64,000 bases of DNA, from the NCBI GenBank assembly GCA_025331435.1, contig JAIWNI010000016.1:248001-312000 (forward strand), read 5' to 3'. The first letter of the stretch is position 1; each line of letters begins with the position of its first letter. Position numbers and translations under genes: made by a program. The DNA is from Choanephora cucurbitarum (lineage: Eukaryota; Mucoromycota; Mucoromycetes; Mucorales; Choanephoraceae). Shown piece after piece: positions 19,972 through 31,800 of the stretch. Under the pieces are notes generated by a model that saw nothing but the letters and a program-made list of their open reading frames with translations, was not told the origin of the DNA and ran no database searches.

Positions 19972-21258
19972 TCAACATTTAGATAATCGATTCTCAATCA
20001 ACTGAGCATATCTCCAACTGGATTGATAGCCTTCATGCGTTTCAAACATCAAGCCCCTTCTCTTGCTATTCTTACCACCATAATGATGACATACAATCGA
20101 CCTATGAAACACTATAAGTAAAGACTGGCGTATGAGATAGAATTCTTTTATGTACGTCTTATTTCCTTCTCAAGTCGAATACCATCACATCGAGCAGGCC
20201 GAAAGCCCACATGAACTGACATGCTCAGGTCCTTTACCAAAAGCCAAATCAGGGTTCAATTGACATGCACGCTTTAGTATATCGTGTGTGATGATATCGT
20301 CCGGTGAGTGTTGTCTGTCTCTGCAGTACCATCATCTCGGGGGATAATGTAAGTCCAAAGTCCCTTGCCATCTAGATGATGGTATGTCTAGAGAAAATTG
20401 TTGATACCAGCGATCTCTCAGTAGCTTGGCTTTACCTTGATATGAGGGGGCATGGACCAAGACAGTCTGTCCTCGAATAGGATACATACTTATGATCTCT
20501 TACATCTCTCAAGAAAGAAGAACCCAAGGCAGTACAGTGGATGATCATGCTGGCCTCCTTGTAAGTGATCCATGACATGTTGAATACTTTGGAATGCTTC
20601 TTCTTTCAAGTTGGCCAACCTAATTCTGTCTTGACTAACCACGCGAGATATTTTGGAACATGAACTGTATCTTTATTTAGATGTATTAGAGATTTGACTT
20701 GAAACAGATATAGGACTCAGCTATAAGGAAGGGGGGCTTACATGTCTCAAAAGTGTATCCAAACATGTCACCTAAAATCAACTTGTCCTTTGGGATTTCC
20801 TTTACCTACCAACAGCATGTCATTTACCCAAGCCTATCTCAATACATGGCTTCCATTTCGATACTGTTTGATTGATCCTTTCTTATATCTTGACAAGCAG
20901 GTTGTTTTTGTGCCTTGACAGCGCATGACATGCACTTCAGGAACATGTGTTGCTAATAAACTCAAATTCTTTTCTTGTATCACTCTCAACCTCTTTAAAA
21001 ATCAATGCCAAATTCATCTAGCTTTTGCCTTGATCGTTTGATTGGGCGGTTGTGAGGATAGAAGCACCTGCCCAGGGAGATGCATAATGAGATGTCTTTA
21101 GGTAAATGCTGGCCTACTACAATGATAGGTTGATATCCGTTTCTTAATAGGGTAATTGCTGTCGTCAAGCCTGTTACACCAGCACCTAATTCTATATTAT
21201 TCAGTACATCTTTCTATAAGTGAACAAGATTACCCAAGACAATGGTTTGCTTAGGCAT
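19972..21258 (-). pseudogene. Decayed D-amino-acid oxidase pseudogene
   Basis: Remnant of an FAD-dependent D-amino-acid oxidase, normally a peroxisomal enzyme. Minus-strand pieces match the family in order: MPKQTIVL near 21258, GAGVTGLTTAITLLRNGYQ, YASPWAGASILTTAQSND, YPIRGQTVLVHAPS, LWTYIIPRDDGT, VGFRPARCDGIRLEKE and GYQSSWRYAQLIENRLS near 19980. They lie in different frames: the step from QHLPKDIS into YASPWAGA changes frame without a possible intron, another shift separates LAFGKGPEHV from VGFRPAR, and stops fall within fragments. Short introns may account for some breaks but not these. No frame longer than 60 codons survives. Sequencing or assembly error is possible but would have to be repeated. 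Confidence 0.8.
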
Positions 21259-22161
21259 AGAATGTGTGAAAAAAAACAAAAGAAAAAAAGGTTAAAAAGT
21301 GACTCTGCTATCTATTTTTTTTTTTTGCTCTTGACATCTTTTTTTACTAAATATGCATTCATCAGTTACTATATTTGGAAGAAATATGTTATTGAAGAGC
21401 AAGATCATAAAGGAGAGAAGGACAATTTAAAGGCTTTTTTTTTGCCTAGATAATAAGATCTAAATCATATCAAAATGAAATGATAGAATAACAGATGTAC
21501 TTTGTTATAATAAAGATCTACACATTAAAACATGTTGGATACCAGATTGACAACTTGTCTTGTAACATTTCTCTCTTTTTTTTTTATGTCAAAAGTCAAC
21601 TTGTATATTATCTATAGGGTGCGATGTAACAGAAACTAAGTTCTTTTTATAGTATAAATTAACTTGATTTAATTTAGAATGAGGCGTAGATCATTTAGAT
21701 TAGCGCATAAGCTATTCTTGTTAGAGTCTAAAAGGTTTGAAAGAAATAGTAGAGGGGGGGGGTTGTTTAGGAAAGAGCAAGATGGGGTTTCAGTAGTTAC
21801 TTTATTCAGACACGCTGTACAACACTAGACCAGATACGATTGGCGTTGACTGAGTGCTAAATGTGAATGATAGTGAAGGAGATCTTCAGGTTATTCGGCC
21901 GTTAACTAAATTTAGCCTTGTTTTTTTAGTGAACACGTAAGAGATGTATTAGGAAAGCTTATTTGAAGATACACACTTGATTTCTTACTGTCTATATCTG
22001 GATATGATGTAAACAACTCGGTTGGTAAGTTGCCAAGAACCAATATGCGTAAATTTTGCTATCCCGAATTTAATTTATATAAATAGCTTTTTTCTAATTT
22101 AATATCCATGGTTACTTGTTGCCATTTTTTTTTCTTTTTCTTTTTTCTTTTATTCTAACTT
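21259..22161. other. Intergenic region upstream of the PLC-like gene
   Basis: About 900 bp. It includes a 7-8 G run near 21755 and the promoter of the PLC-like gene at the right end. The short plus-strand frame at 21220-21453 is low-complexity and overlaps the start of the pseudogene, so I do not call it. Confidence 0.55.
22076..22085 (+). promoter_or_regulatory. TATA box of the PLC-like gene
   Basis: TATATAAATA lies 76 nt upstream of the ATG at 22162, with a CCAAT about 35 nt further upstream and a T/CT tract between TATA and the start codon. Spacing is compatible with a focused core promoter. Confidence 0.6.
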
Positions 22162-23269
22162 ATGTATATTACTTCTATTGCCACATTTGCTCTTGCAGCT
22201 GTTACTGTGAGTGCACAGCAACTGTGTAATGGATACGCTGAGTTCTGTAATAAACCCTACAATTCACTCACCTATCTGATGACACACAATGCATATGGTT
22301 ATGTGGCCAATCCAGCATCAAATCAAGCATGTCCTGTACCCACTCAACTATCCGATGGTGTGCGAGGCTTAAAGCTCTCTGCCATCAAAGCATCGAATGC
22401 TACCTCTACTGATGCCAACAACATTCAACTCTGTCATACTTCATGTACCATCTTGAATGCCGGTTCAGCCATCGATACACTTACCAAGATCACAGAATGG
22501 GTCAAATCAAACCCCAATGAGGTGATTACTATCATGTGGAACAATCTAGGTGATTTTACACCGAGTGCCTTTGCTGCTGCCTATAATGCCAGTGGTCTGA
22601 CAGAATATGTACACACTCAAACATTTGGTAATCTGACATGGCCTACATTGGGTGAGATGATCAGTAGTGGTAAAAGAGTTGTCAATTTTGTGGATGAAGG
22701 CACCGATACACATCAAGTAGAATGGTAATCTATTTTTTTTTTAAAATATATATAGATAAGAAACTCATTCTCTTGTTAGGCTGTTACCTGAATGGGACTT
22801 TGTTTTTGAAACACCTTATGACAACAAGAATGAATCTTCTTTTAGCTGTACAATCGATAGACCTGCTGAACCCAACAATCCAACTGAATCCATGTATGTC
22901 ATGAACCACTTCTTATACGGTACACTCAAGTTGGGTGCACTTCAGATCGAGATTCCTCAGAAGGGTACAGCCAATGTCACCAACAGTAAATCTTCTCTTC
23001 TCACACAAGCTCAGACCTGTCAAAAGACCTTTGGACGTCAACCTAACTTTCTAGAGATTGATTTCTACAATAAGGGTGATTCACTTGAGATTGCTGCTCA
23101 ACTGAACAACGTGACCTACACTCGCCCTTCTCAACTACAATGTGATACCTATGAAGCCACATCATTCAGTTCAGGTTCTGGAAGCACTTCCGGGGCAGAA
23201 ACACTGCTGATACACCACTTCACCCTGTTACTATCTTTAGTCATTGCTGTATTTTTTACTTGTTTATAG
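22162..23269 (+). CDS. Secreted, GPI-anchored PLC-like phosphodiesterase
   Basis: Extracellular or cell-surface protein with the TIM-barrel X domain of phosphatidylinositol-specific phospholipase C relatives. Exons 22162-22724 and 22780-23269, 350 aa. Signal peptide MYITSIATFALAAVTVSAQQ. The two catalytic histidines expected for the fold are visible in THNAYGY and QLCHTSC; DGVRGLKL and EVITIMWNN are barrel strands. Several N-glycosylation sequons (NAT, NAS, NLT, NVT). The C-terminus has a Ser/Gly-rich spacer (SSGSGSTSGAE) and a hydrophobic tail ending IAVFFTCL, as needed for GPI attachment. Fungal members are poorly characterised, so the substrate is unknown. Confidence 0.85.
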
Positions 23270-25983
23270 ATTGCCTGTATTTCTATTTTTAAATTAAAAA
23301 CAAATAAATCACCATACCAAATTAGAATAAGAAAAGCTTGGAAGAGAACCCTTTTTTTTTTTTTTTTTTTTTTTTACAAGAGACAAGTGAGCACTAGGTT
23401 TATGCAGAAATCATAAAGAAAGAGCTAATAGAAGGAAGAGTAAGGGGGAAGCTTCATATTGACAACCACCCCACACACTCGATAAGGATGTCTATTTTTG
23501 ATTCTATGCTAAGCTTTACTATTTCTGTATAAAACAAGTACATCACAAGTGTACTTTGCATACCATGTTATGTTAGGTGTATCTTTTTGTGCTTGATGAT
23601 ATAATATGTTACTTTTTGAAACATAATATTAGTTCAGAGCATCAAAAATAGAATATGGCAGACTGTATCCGTTTAACCAGTTCAATCTTGATATGCTAAG
23701 CTATTCATCGTTCTTTACTATCTATAACTTTCAAAAGATAACTTTGACCATAAGAGATCTTAGAAAAAAAGAAGCTTTATGATCCACCCTGGTAGCCTAT
23801 TAGCATTGACTATATTCTAATAAGTCAAGTAACTGGATACATGGCATGCTCAGTGATTACTGTGGCAATCTTTCAGTGGCATATTTTAGTATCTTCAATC
23901 AGGTGTAGTCTGTACAACTTGGAGTGACCATGTTATGGCTGATTCAATGTCAGAATTTAGACTTTATTCGAGAATCGTGTGGATCAAACCATATAGATTG
24001 GAAATCAATCTTGACAAGCCTAAAATGATCGCTACTTCAAAATAGATCGAATGAGCTTACTTTGTGTGTATTCATTCACTAGGGCTGTAATTAATAGAGA
24101 AAAAGAGATCGTCTGGGTCAACAGAAGGAGTTTGACTGTCTAAGAAGAAGAAAGGGCTACTGGTGATACCAACACATTGCGTTTCACTCGTAACTTGGTT
24201 TAAAAGAGACCTTGTGATCAGCATGATACCATAGTTGCTACTTGTGCTTCAAGTTAATAAGATGGATGGGATACAATAAACATTTGTGTAGCACTCATAT
24301 GAGGTGATATTCAACCTCAGAGATCTAAAAAGAGAGAAAGACTTATCATTGGCAGTGATAACATGCAGTTCTCTTTCCTTCTAGTCGTGGTTTCTTTTTT
24401 TTTTAAAAGGATAGTTTTTAAATACCGCCAAACTGGTAAAAAATGAACAAAAAAAGACAAGCTTTCAAAAGAGATGGTTGTCATTCTCTTTGAAGAAGGA
24501 TTGGCATTAAACTCTTTTGAATGTACCTTCCGTTTTACAAATGTGTATCAAAGTTGATCTTGTACGGCTTCTAGCTGACACATGCTTGCAACACGACTTG
24601 TATATGCTTGCAAAGTCTGGCAGCATTCGGGCAAGAGCAAAGAACTGATATTCAATATGATTGATACAAGAAGTTCTAAGTGTCAACATATTACAATACT
24701 CTATCTTCTTCCCTCCATCTTGAAGCAAATACATATCAAATTGATTTCATATGTTTTTTTTTTGTTTCCACAGTGTTCAGCTTTGCTTTTTTTTTTAGAG
24801 AGCCATGAAGGGTCTTTGAAAGTAGTCTATCTGTTCTAGGATTTATTGCGCGATTTGAATAAACTCTCACATAAACGTGGAAAAGAATGAGTTGTTTTTT
24901 TTCTATTGTCCTGTCTGTGACACCTACCATCTGTGCGGACTGTCTTTGTTGTACAATTGGTTTTTAGGTGTGTTGAACTACACTGTCTGTGGGACTTCAG
25001 TATGGCAATTATCTTAAGCTGACAATATACAGTCTGTTCTAAAGGGGCATGACTAGGCCTATTCTTTATTTGCTGTGGATCTATTCCACCACAACTCTCA
25101 ATTGAAGAAAGCTAAAAAAAAAGAATCCCCTTTTGAAAGTTTGTCCTCTTTATTCTTACATTTTACATATGTCTGGATCGACAAGCATCTTTATTCATTG
25201 CGACACTTGCCTGGATCATATGCAAGGCTGTAAAAAAAAAGGATATTCATTTGATGACCAAAAAAACAAGTATCTATACCGACACGCTCACATAAGCGAA
25301 GGCTAACCTATCAGTCTTTGAAATGAATGATCTTGACATGAAACCCTCAAAAAAAAAAACTTCTTCCACTAGCAGCCTGGAATTGAAGAGTAACACAGAA
25401 CATGATCTGTATCGCTGAAATGAATCGTATTGGCTTGATAGTGTGAGTGTTTAGTATAAAGATAGCATGAGGTCCATGCGCGGCAAAAGAGACATCGCAT
25501 GCATTACCAATGAGTACATGACCTCTTCGGTCGTGTCTCTGTTGCTTTCAACTATCGAAACACCCACTGTTGACACATGAGAAAGACAAAAAAAAAAAAG
25601 AAACGCATTTGGAAACGCAATGTATGTCGGTCAAGATGACATCTCTATGGCAACAAGGTCTGCCTTTGGTTATCAGATCGTTCACCTGTAGCCCTTATCC
25701 AGTCAATTCCTGTCCTTAAAAGGTATCAGTCAACTCAAGACAAAAGGGAAAGAAGAAGAAGAAGAAGCCCAATGAGGAAGGGAATAATTATTTCGGTAAG
25801 CTATGGAAGGTAATTTCCAATTCTGTGACTGTCTTAATTCGTTGATCATTTAGAATTATTCCTGGTATAAAATTTTGGGCAGTAGGCCTATCCAATATAA
25901 TCCTTCCCTTTGTGTTTTTGCGATAAACCCATCCATCCATTACCTTTCGAGGCATCCATCGCAATCAAGCTCTTTTATTAGAT
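23270..25983. other. 2.7 kb gene-poor region
   Basis: No gene I can support. Contains a T23 tract near 23353 and scattered A runs. Weak short frames on both strands near 24507-24930 lie over one another and have no recognisable domain. A 45-codon frame at 25169-25306 is discussed under rejected items. The right end is the promoter of the Stm1-like gene, with CT-rich sequence and CCATCCATCC near 25930. Confidence 0.55.
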
Positions 25984-26150
25984 ATGTCCACTTTCTCCAA
26001 GAACCTTTTCGACATCCTCGGTGATGGTGAGGCTCCTCGCCCCGCCCCCGTCAAGGAAGAAGCTGCCCCTGTCGTTGTTGACAAGAAGACTGTCTCCAAG
26101 ATCAACAAGGATGGTAAATGTCATTTCAAAAATTACATGTCATAGACAAT

Positions 26151-26191
<41 letters not shown>

Positions 26192-27227
26192 CTTCGACCT
26201 ATCAACTTTGCTCAACCATAATTACAGAAGAGGAAAAATGGAAGAAAAGAAATGACAGCAAAACATTATCGAATATAGATTGACATGGCACAAAAAAGCT
26301 TAAATTTTTCAGGGCAACTCAAATTATGTTTTCCCCCTTTTTTTTTGGGAAAAAAATTTAGAAAGGGAAAGGAAAGGAGAGGAAACAATCGACTTGTTTG
26401 GATTTTCTTTTTTTGTAGGGATCATGGATTAGACATATTGTGTGTGTGTGTGTGTATATTGAAAGAAGTGGGAATTATTTTTCCCCTTTTTTTTTATATA
26501 GAGAGAAACTGATATCCCTTTTTCTCGCTTTTAGCTGCTAAGTCCGCCAAGGGTGGTAAGCCTACCAAGGGCCGTCAACAAAAGGAAGGTCGTCCTCAAC
26601 GTGGTCGTCAATTTGACCGTCACTCTGGTACCGGTATTGTGTAAGTTTGAAATTACAATTGGATGGAAGCTCGTGAAACTCATGTTTGCACACAGTGACA
26701 CTCCCAAGAAGATCAACAAGGGCTGGGGTAAGGCCGGTTCTTCTGAAGTTGAAGCTACCAAGGACACCTTGAACCCTGCTGACCCCGATGCTCCTGAACA
26801 AGAAGTTGCTGCTCCTGTTGAGGAAGAAGAAAAGGTCAAGACTTTGGATGAATACTTGGCTGAAAAGGCCAACAAGTCCTTGAAGGTCGCTCTCCCTGAA
26901 GCCCGTAAGGCTAACGATGCTGACTCTGCTGCCTTCGAAGGTACTGTTGCCTTCGCCAAGGAAGAATTCGAAGAATTCTACGTTAGCAAGGAATCCAAGT
27001 CTGTCAAGAAGACCACCGAAAAGATCCGTAAGGAAAAGGTTGTTGTTGACATCGAACAACGTTTCGCTGAAAAGGCTCGTCCTGAATTCCGCAAGAACGA
27101 ACGTCGTGGTCGTGGTAACAACAACAACAACAGCAAGGCTCGTCGTGGTCCCAAGAACACTGCTAGCGGTGCTGCCATCAACCTCCAAGACGTTGCTGCC
27201 TTCCCTACTCTCGGTGCTACTGCTTAA
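25984..27227 (+). CDS. STM1: Stm1/SERBP1 (HABP4-family) ribosome- and mRNA-binding protein
   Basis: Ribosome-associated preservation/hibernation factor that occupies the mRNA channel. Exons 25984-26113, 26535-26640, 26696-27227, 255 aa. Diagnostic RQFDRHSGTGI, then DTPKKINKGWG, is the HABP4/PAI-RBP1 core; the N-terminus NLFDILGDGE is the Stm1_N type. The basic RG-rich tail (RRGRGNNNNN) ends in AAFPTLGATA. Codon use is strongly skewed to GCC, GTC, AAG, CGT and CAA, unlike neighbours, which fits a very highly expressed protein. The first intron, 421 nt, is by far the longest in the window and carries CA and GT microsatellites. Confidence 0.92.
26153..26188 (+). repeat. (AC)18 microsatellite in STM1 intron 1
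   Basis: Perfect AC dinucleotide run about 40 nt after the donor. A shorter GT run lies near 26440 in the same intron, so the two could pair across roughly 250 nt of the pre-mRNA. Confidence 0.95.
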
Positions 27228-27510
27228 ATAAAGATATTAAAAGAATTTTGATTTTTCATAACCCTAACATTTCTATCCATTTATCATTTGTAACATGTTT
27301 GATAAAAAAAGAGGGGTGAGAGGATAGACAGGAGTTTTTTTTTGGGGGGAAGGGAGATAAAACAGGAGCTTAATAAAATGATAATAATAATGCATTTAAA
27401 CTAATTGAAGTATGAGGCCTTTTCTTTACTCCTTATAAAGTATTATCTTATTGTGCTTTATTTTCTAAATAAATGTTAAAGCATTTTTCTCTCTTTTTTT
27501 TTTTTTTGCT

Positions 27511-28332
27511 ATGGTTCAAATGAAACGCAACTTAAAGAAATTGGCTCTGAATTTACCGAAAACATCCATTGGAAAACCACTAGAGAAAGAAGAAAAACCA
27601 CACAACTATCACTCAGGACCCGTCTGTATTCTTCCCAACTTATATTTAGGTGCCTATCATAATGCCACCAATCCCACTCAATTAGATCAACACCAAATCA
27701 ACTGTATCATTAATGTGGCCAGTGAAATCGCCATGCCATCCTTACCTTCATCTATCAGCTATCACCATCTCAAATGGACACACTGTCAACGCAACCTAGC
27801 ACAATCTGAATTCCCTTATGCAATTCATCTTATCCAACAAGCACATCGTCAACACCAAACTGTCCTGATCCATTGTCAACAGGGCATTGAACGGTCTGCT
27901 GCCTTGATCATGGCTTTTTTGATCCATGCCTCTAAGCACAAGGGATCCCTATGGACCTTGGATCAGACAATTAGCTTTGTCAAGACAAAGGCACCTGGCA
28001 TTCATCCCAATATGGAGCTACTCTACCAACTCCGAGAATACGAAAGATCACTATCCACACAGACAAGACGAAGAACACGTCGATCAGGGTCTGTTTCGGA
28101 TTGTAGAGAGACCTTAGCCATTCAAAAGAAGCGCCAAAGGTCCATTAGTTGCCGAGGTTCTATAGATCTGTACTACCTTGCAGACACAAAAAGGAAAAGG
28201 GTCTTGGCTGTCACTTCCACCTTGGTGGTCTTGGCTGCCATGTATCAAAAGCAACAGTCCGAAGTGGTCCATCTTTATCTGGATAGACCTTTAAATGTAC
28301 CAATAAAAAAGCATGTCTTTCCTGTTTCGTGA
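27511..28332 (+). CDS. Dual-specificity protein phosphatase (MKP-like)
   Basis: Cysteine-dependent Tyr/Ser/Thr phosphatase, probably acting on MAP kinases. Single exon, 273 aa. The catalytic P-loop HCQQGIERS (HCx2Gx2RS) lies about residue 125, preceded by ILPNLYLGAYHNATN and INCIINVASE, which are typical dual-specificity domain strands; the general-acid region precedes it in KWTHCQRNLAQSEFP. A C-terminal extension of ~80 basic residues contains RRTRRSGS and RQRSISCRGS, candidate kinase sites. The start is preceded by a T15 tract. Class is clear from the motif; the specific substrate is not. Confidence 0.85.
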   Translation: MVQMKRNLKKLALNLPKTSIGKPLEKEEKPHNYHSGPVCILPNLYLGAYHNATNPTQLDQHQINCIINVASEIAMPSLPSSISYHHLKWTHCQRNLAQSEFPYAIHLIQQAHRQHQTVLIHCQQGIERSAALIMAFLIHASKHKGSLWTLDQTISFVKTKAPGIHPNMELLYQLREYERSLSTQTRRRTRRSGSVSDCRETLAIQKKRQRSISCRGSIDLYYLADTKRKRVLAVTSTLVVLAAMYQKQQSEVVHLYLDRPLNVPIKKHVFPVS

Positions 28333-28873
28333 GTTTCACGTTGACTCTTATTTTTCATTTTCCTATGAAATGAATAAGGAGAGAGTACAATCCTGTCAAT
28401 TTTAATTTATTGTGTTTCCCTCCCTTTATAGAATGCTTAAAAACACAATGAAAGGAGAATGTCAATAACCCACATTCAGACAAAAGAAATATAGAGAGAG
28501 GAGTCTAAAGGAGTTTGACAAGTTTTTTCTAGAGCCTATCTAAACGTTCCATAGTATAAAACTTTATTTCACCAACTATAGCATGTTACTAGTCTCCCTT
28601 TTTAATTTGGATGATAGACTCAATGAACATTCTTTTATAAAAGAGAATGATTCTGTTGTCACCATGAAGAATGGGATGCAATGCATTGATTTCAAAATTC
28701 TACAGCTTGAATTGAAATCACCTGTATCATGGCAACTAAAAGACACTGGGGGAGGGGTATTGTTTATTGAGGAAAAATAAAGTGCAAATCTTGTTTTAGT
28801 TATTTACAATATGGTTTGGATGAAAAGCTTAAAAAAAATAAATTGAGTCATCTGTATGTAAAATGCAAGCCAA
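28333..28873. other. Intergenic region between phosphatase and LIG4
   Basis: About 540 bp between convergent genes. Holds the 3' flanks of both. A 65-codon frame at 28583-28780 has no recognisable domain and no T-rich leader; I do not call it. Confidence 0.55.
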
Positions 28874-31700
28874 TCAATTACCTGTTTCATCCATAAAGAC
28901 ATCTTCTTCAAAGCACCGATCAATCCAATCAGTCACTACAAACCGAGGAAGAGGTCGATCAACAAAGGCTTCCGTCAAGACTGCCAGTCGATCTGGATGA
29001 CTGACAATGACATGCGTAATGCGTTGATCCTGAAGGTCCTCAGTGGCCTGACCTGCCTCAAACTCAAAGCGATGTTTGGCCAACACCAACCTCTCCTGTC
29101 GTCTTTTCCATTCGACCCAGGCCATATGAACAGGCACAGGCTGACTGGAGGGCATGCTGCTATCAAAGTCAAAATAGGCCACTGAACGAACAAAAATCAT
29201 GCCATGAAGACCTTCGGGGAAATACCGTTCCTGTAACTGTAAGGCAAGATCCCGTCGATCCGCTTCATCGTATTCGGCTGTAGGTTGCATGCGCTGCATG
29301 GTTTCTTCTAGATCATCTGCTTTGATTGGTTTGGTATAAGAATCGCCATAGATATCCATGGATTTGGCAAACAGACGTGCTGTCTCGGGAGAGGTATAGA
29401 GCATGTATTTAGGCTGAAGAGGCAGTCGTTTGCCGGCATCAATGCTGTCTAGAATATAGCTTGGCAGGAGGATATCTTTGTCCTTGACGCATTGGATAAT
29501 ACTCTGAACACGCGAGTTTTGAATACCTGCAATCAAGACATCTGCATTTTTGTTCTGAACATAGTTTCCTCCATGTTCTTTGATCATCAAATCAAGTTCA
29601 TCTTTCAGAATGCCCTCAGGCTCATGTGGGTTCAGCTTGGTGCCTGTGATCACAAAGAATTTGGTGTTCTCGAAAATGGTGCTACTCTGGACAACTTGGC
29701 TTGAATCAGCACCTAACTGACTGGCCAACAAGACGGTGCCTGCCCTTCTTTTCTTTTTTCTATCCTTGATCTGTTCTGTCATTCGGTCATCCTGTGCTCT
29801 CTTCTTGCCTACAGCACCCTCTGCTTTGGCCTTGATGACATCTGAGTACGTCATGATATCTTGCCATCCTTTATCGTGTCGAAAGCCCTTGAGGACAGGA
29901 AATCGCAAGGTTGACTGAAGACCGAATTTAGTAGAATCCACAATCTCCACACCCTTTACTTCCACAATGATATTATCGCGATAATCCACAATCTGATCAA
30001 AGCTTTCACCACCCTTGGTAGGATGAACAAGCCAATCAGGTGGTCTTCGTGGATCATGGGGTGACGTGGTCTTCATCAACTCAAGCAATTCGCGCATGAT
30101 CTGTTGATTCAGGCCGCCTCCTGCTAAAGTCAAGGTCACAAACTTGGGTGGATCAGTAGAGGGTATACGATCGTCTCGGACAGCGCACATGATACTGGCA
30201 AATCGTCCTTGACCTCCACGCGTACCTCGACCATGCTTTGCGCCCACAACCACAAGATCGCATGTGTCTACCAACGAATCAAAATAGATGGGCTTGTATT
30301 TAAGCCATTGAGGAGAACGACGCCCAATGCGATAGAGTGACATACGGTCCTTGATCACGATCCCTTCCTCATGATTCAACAAGGCTTCCTCTAAGGCTCC
30401 ATTGACTTCTTCTCTCGTGTTGACTTCTTTCCGTGTCACAAATCGCAAGTGCATCTGTTGTTCTGTCATGACTGTCTTTAGCACCTTCAATCGATCCTCT
30501 AGTCTGTTGTTGACAAGGGGTGTATCGTTAAACAAGAGGATGTCAAACACAAGAAAGCAAGGATGAGGCTCGGTGGGATTATTGATGTTGCGTGATTTAG
30601 AAGCATCTTTGAGTGTACCGAACGGTAAGAACTTGTGCTCCATAGGATCATAGGCTAACATTTCACCATCCAAAATCACTTTTTTGGCTTTGATGCCTGC
30701 ATGAATATGTCCAGCTAACTTGGTGGTGTCTTTACTGGATGAGCCATACAAATCATTCTCAATCACTCGTTTTCTGCTCAAATATTGATTTATCAGTCTA
30801 TTCTTATCCTCTATTGCTAAATTTCTCACCTTGAATGCCACAAGAACTGGTCTTTGTCTCTGTCGTAGTGCATCAACACACGTTCTCCATCATACTTCTT
30901 TTCGATATAGAACGGTTTTGCCATCTGGTCCAGTAGTTTATCTGTATATCGTTCTGCTGTCTGAGGCACCAGCCTTTCAAACAGATGAATGCCCTTTCGC
31001 CTTGTCCCGTCTTCCACTGTACGATCACCGAGCTGACAGAGTGAAAAGAGATCTTTGTTGATCATCCATTGCTGGTACATGTCTTCATGAATAGCATCTA
31101 AAATCAGCTTTTCACCGCTGTGGATCTTGAGGTCTTTCAGGATCATTCGAATGATCCATTGAATCTGCTCAGGCGTATATTGATCCAGAATATCCTTGAA
31201 GATGGCCACTTGATCCTCTGTCTTTTCTCTGTTGGCCAGTTGGTCTAGGTAATCGTTTGTCTCTCTCATCGTCTTGGTAGAGTGTCTGACAGACGATCGT
31301 TTTTTGATTTCTTCATAGGCAATCAAAGGAAAGTTGCCTGCTGATTGATTGTGTGCTGAAGGTATCTTGTATTTCTTGAGTCGAATACCATCTGTTGACT
31401 GTGGACCTATGCCCAATGCCTTTAACAGGACAGTTGCCAGTCGATCTTCCTTTAACTGATACATACGCAACTCATCTGCCTTTTACTTGGAATCAGCTCA
31501 AGTAGTTGTGGTGTCGCTAGTTTCCTTTTTTTTACCTTGGGTAACAACAATCGGACAACTTCATAGACATTGGTGCCAAAGTTAGCTACCCATTTCTGGA
31601 TATAGTTTCGAATCAATCGTTTCTTTTCGTTTGTCTTGGCCTGTTCAAGTCTATCAAGAAACTCGCAAAAGTTACTGAATAAAGAAGATGAAGTTGACAT
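28874..31700 (-). CDS. LIG4: DNA ligase IV
   Basis: ATP-dependent ligase that seals double-strand breaks in non-homologous end joining, with Xrcc4/Lif1. Exons complement(28874-30773, 30830-31479, 31536-31700), 904 aa, normal size. Order of domains: N-terminal DNA-binding domain (residues ~1-230), adenylation domain with active-site KYDGER (lysine nucleophile, in exon 2), LDGEMLAYDP, EGIVIKD and WLKYKP, OB-fold, then two BRCT domains (FENTKFFVITGTKLNPHEPE and HGMIFVRSVAYFDF). Both introns are 56 nt. No broken motif is seen, so NHEJ is probably functional. Identification is secure through the ligase core followed by tandem BRCTs. Confidence 0.96.
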
Positions 31701-31800
31701 ACATAGAACAAAGAAAAGAAAAAGAAAAAAAAAAGAGAGAAAAAAAAAACTTTAAGCTTTTATAGGAACAGGGGAGCCAATCAAAATGATTTATTTTGTT

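Noticed and set aside
24507..24930. Overlapping short frames in the 23.3-26 kb spacer.
   Set aside because: Both strands open by chance over the same DNA; no conserved-looking motif.
25169..25306. 45-codon frame with FIHCDTCLDHMQGC, a Cys-pair reminiscent of a small zinc-binding protein.
   Set aside because: No TATA box, no T-rich leader directly ahead, no recognisable finger spacing, and an A9 run in the middle. Not enough to call.
26562..27188. Long minus-strand frames across STM1.
   Set aside because: Shadows produced by the strongly biased codon use of STM1.
28583..28780. 65-codon plus-strand frame between the phosphatase and LIG4.
   Set aside because: No domain, no leader tract, lies in the 3' flank of two convergent genes; likely chance.
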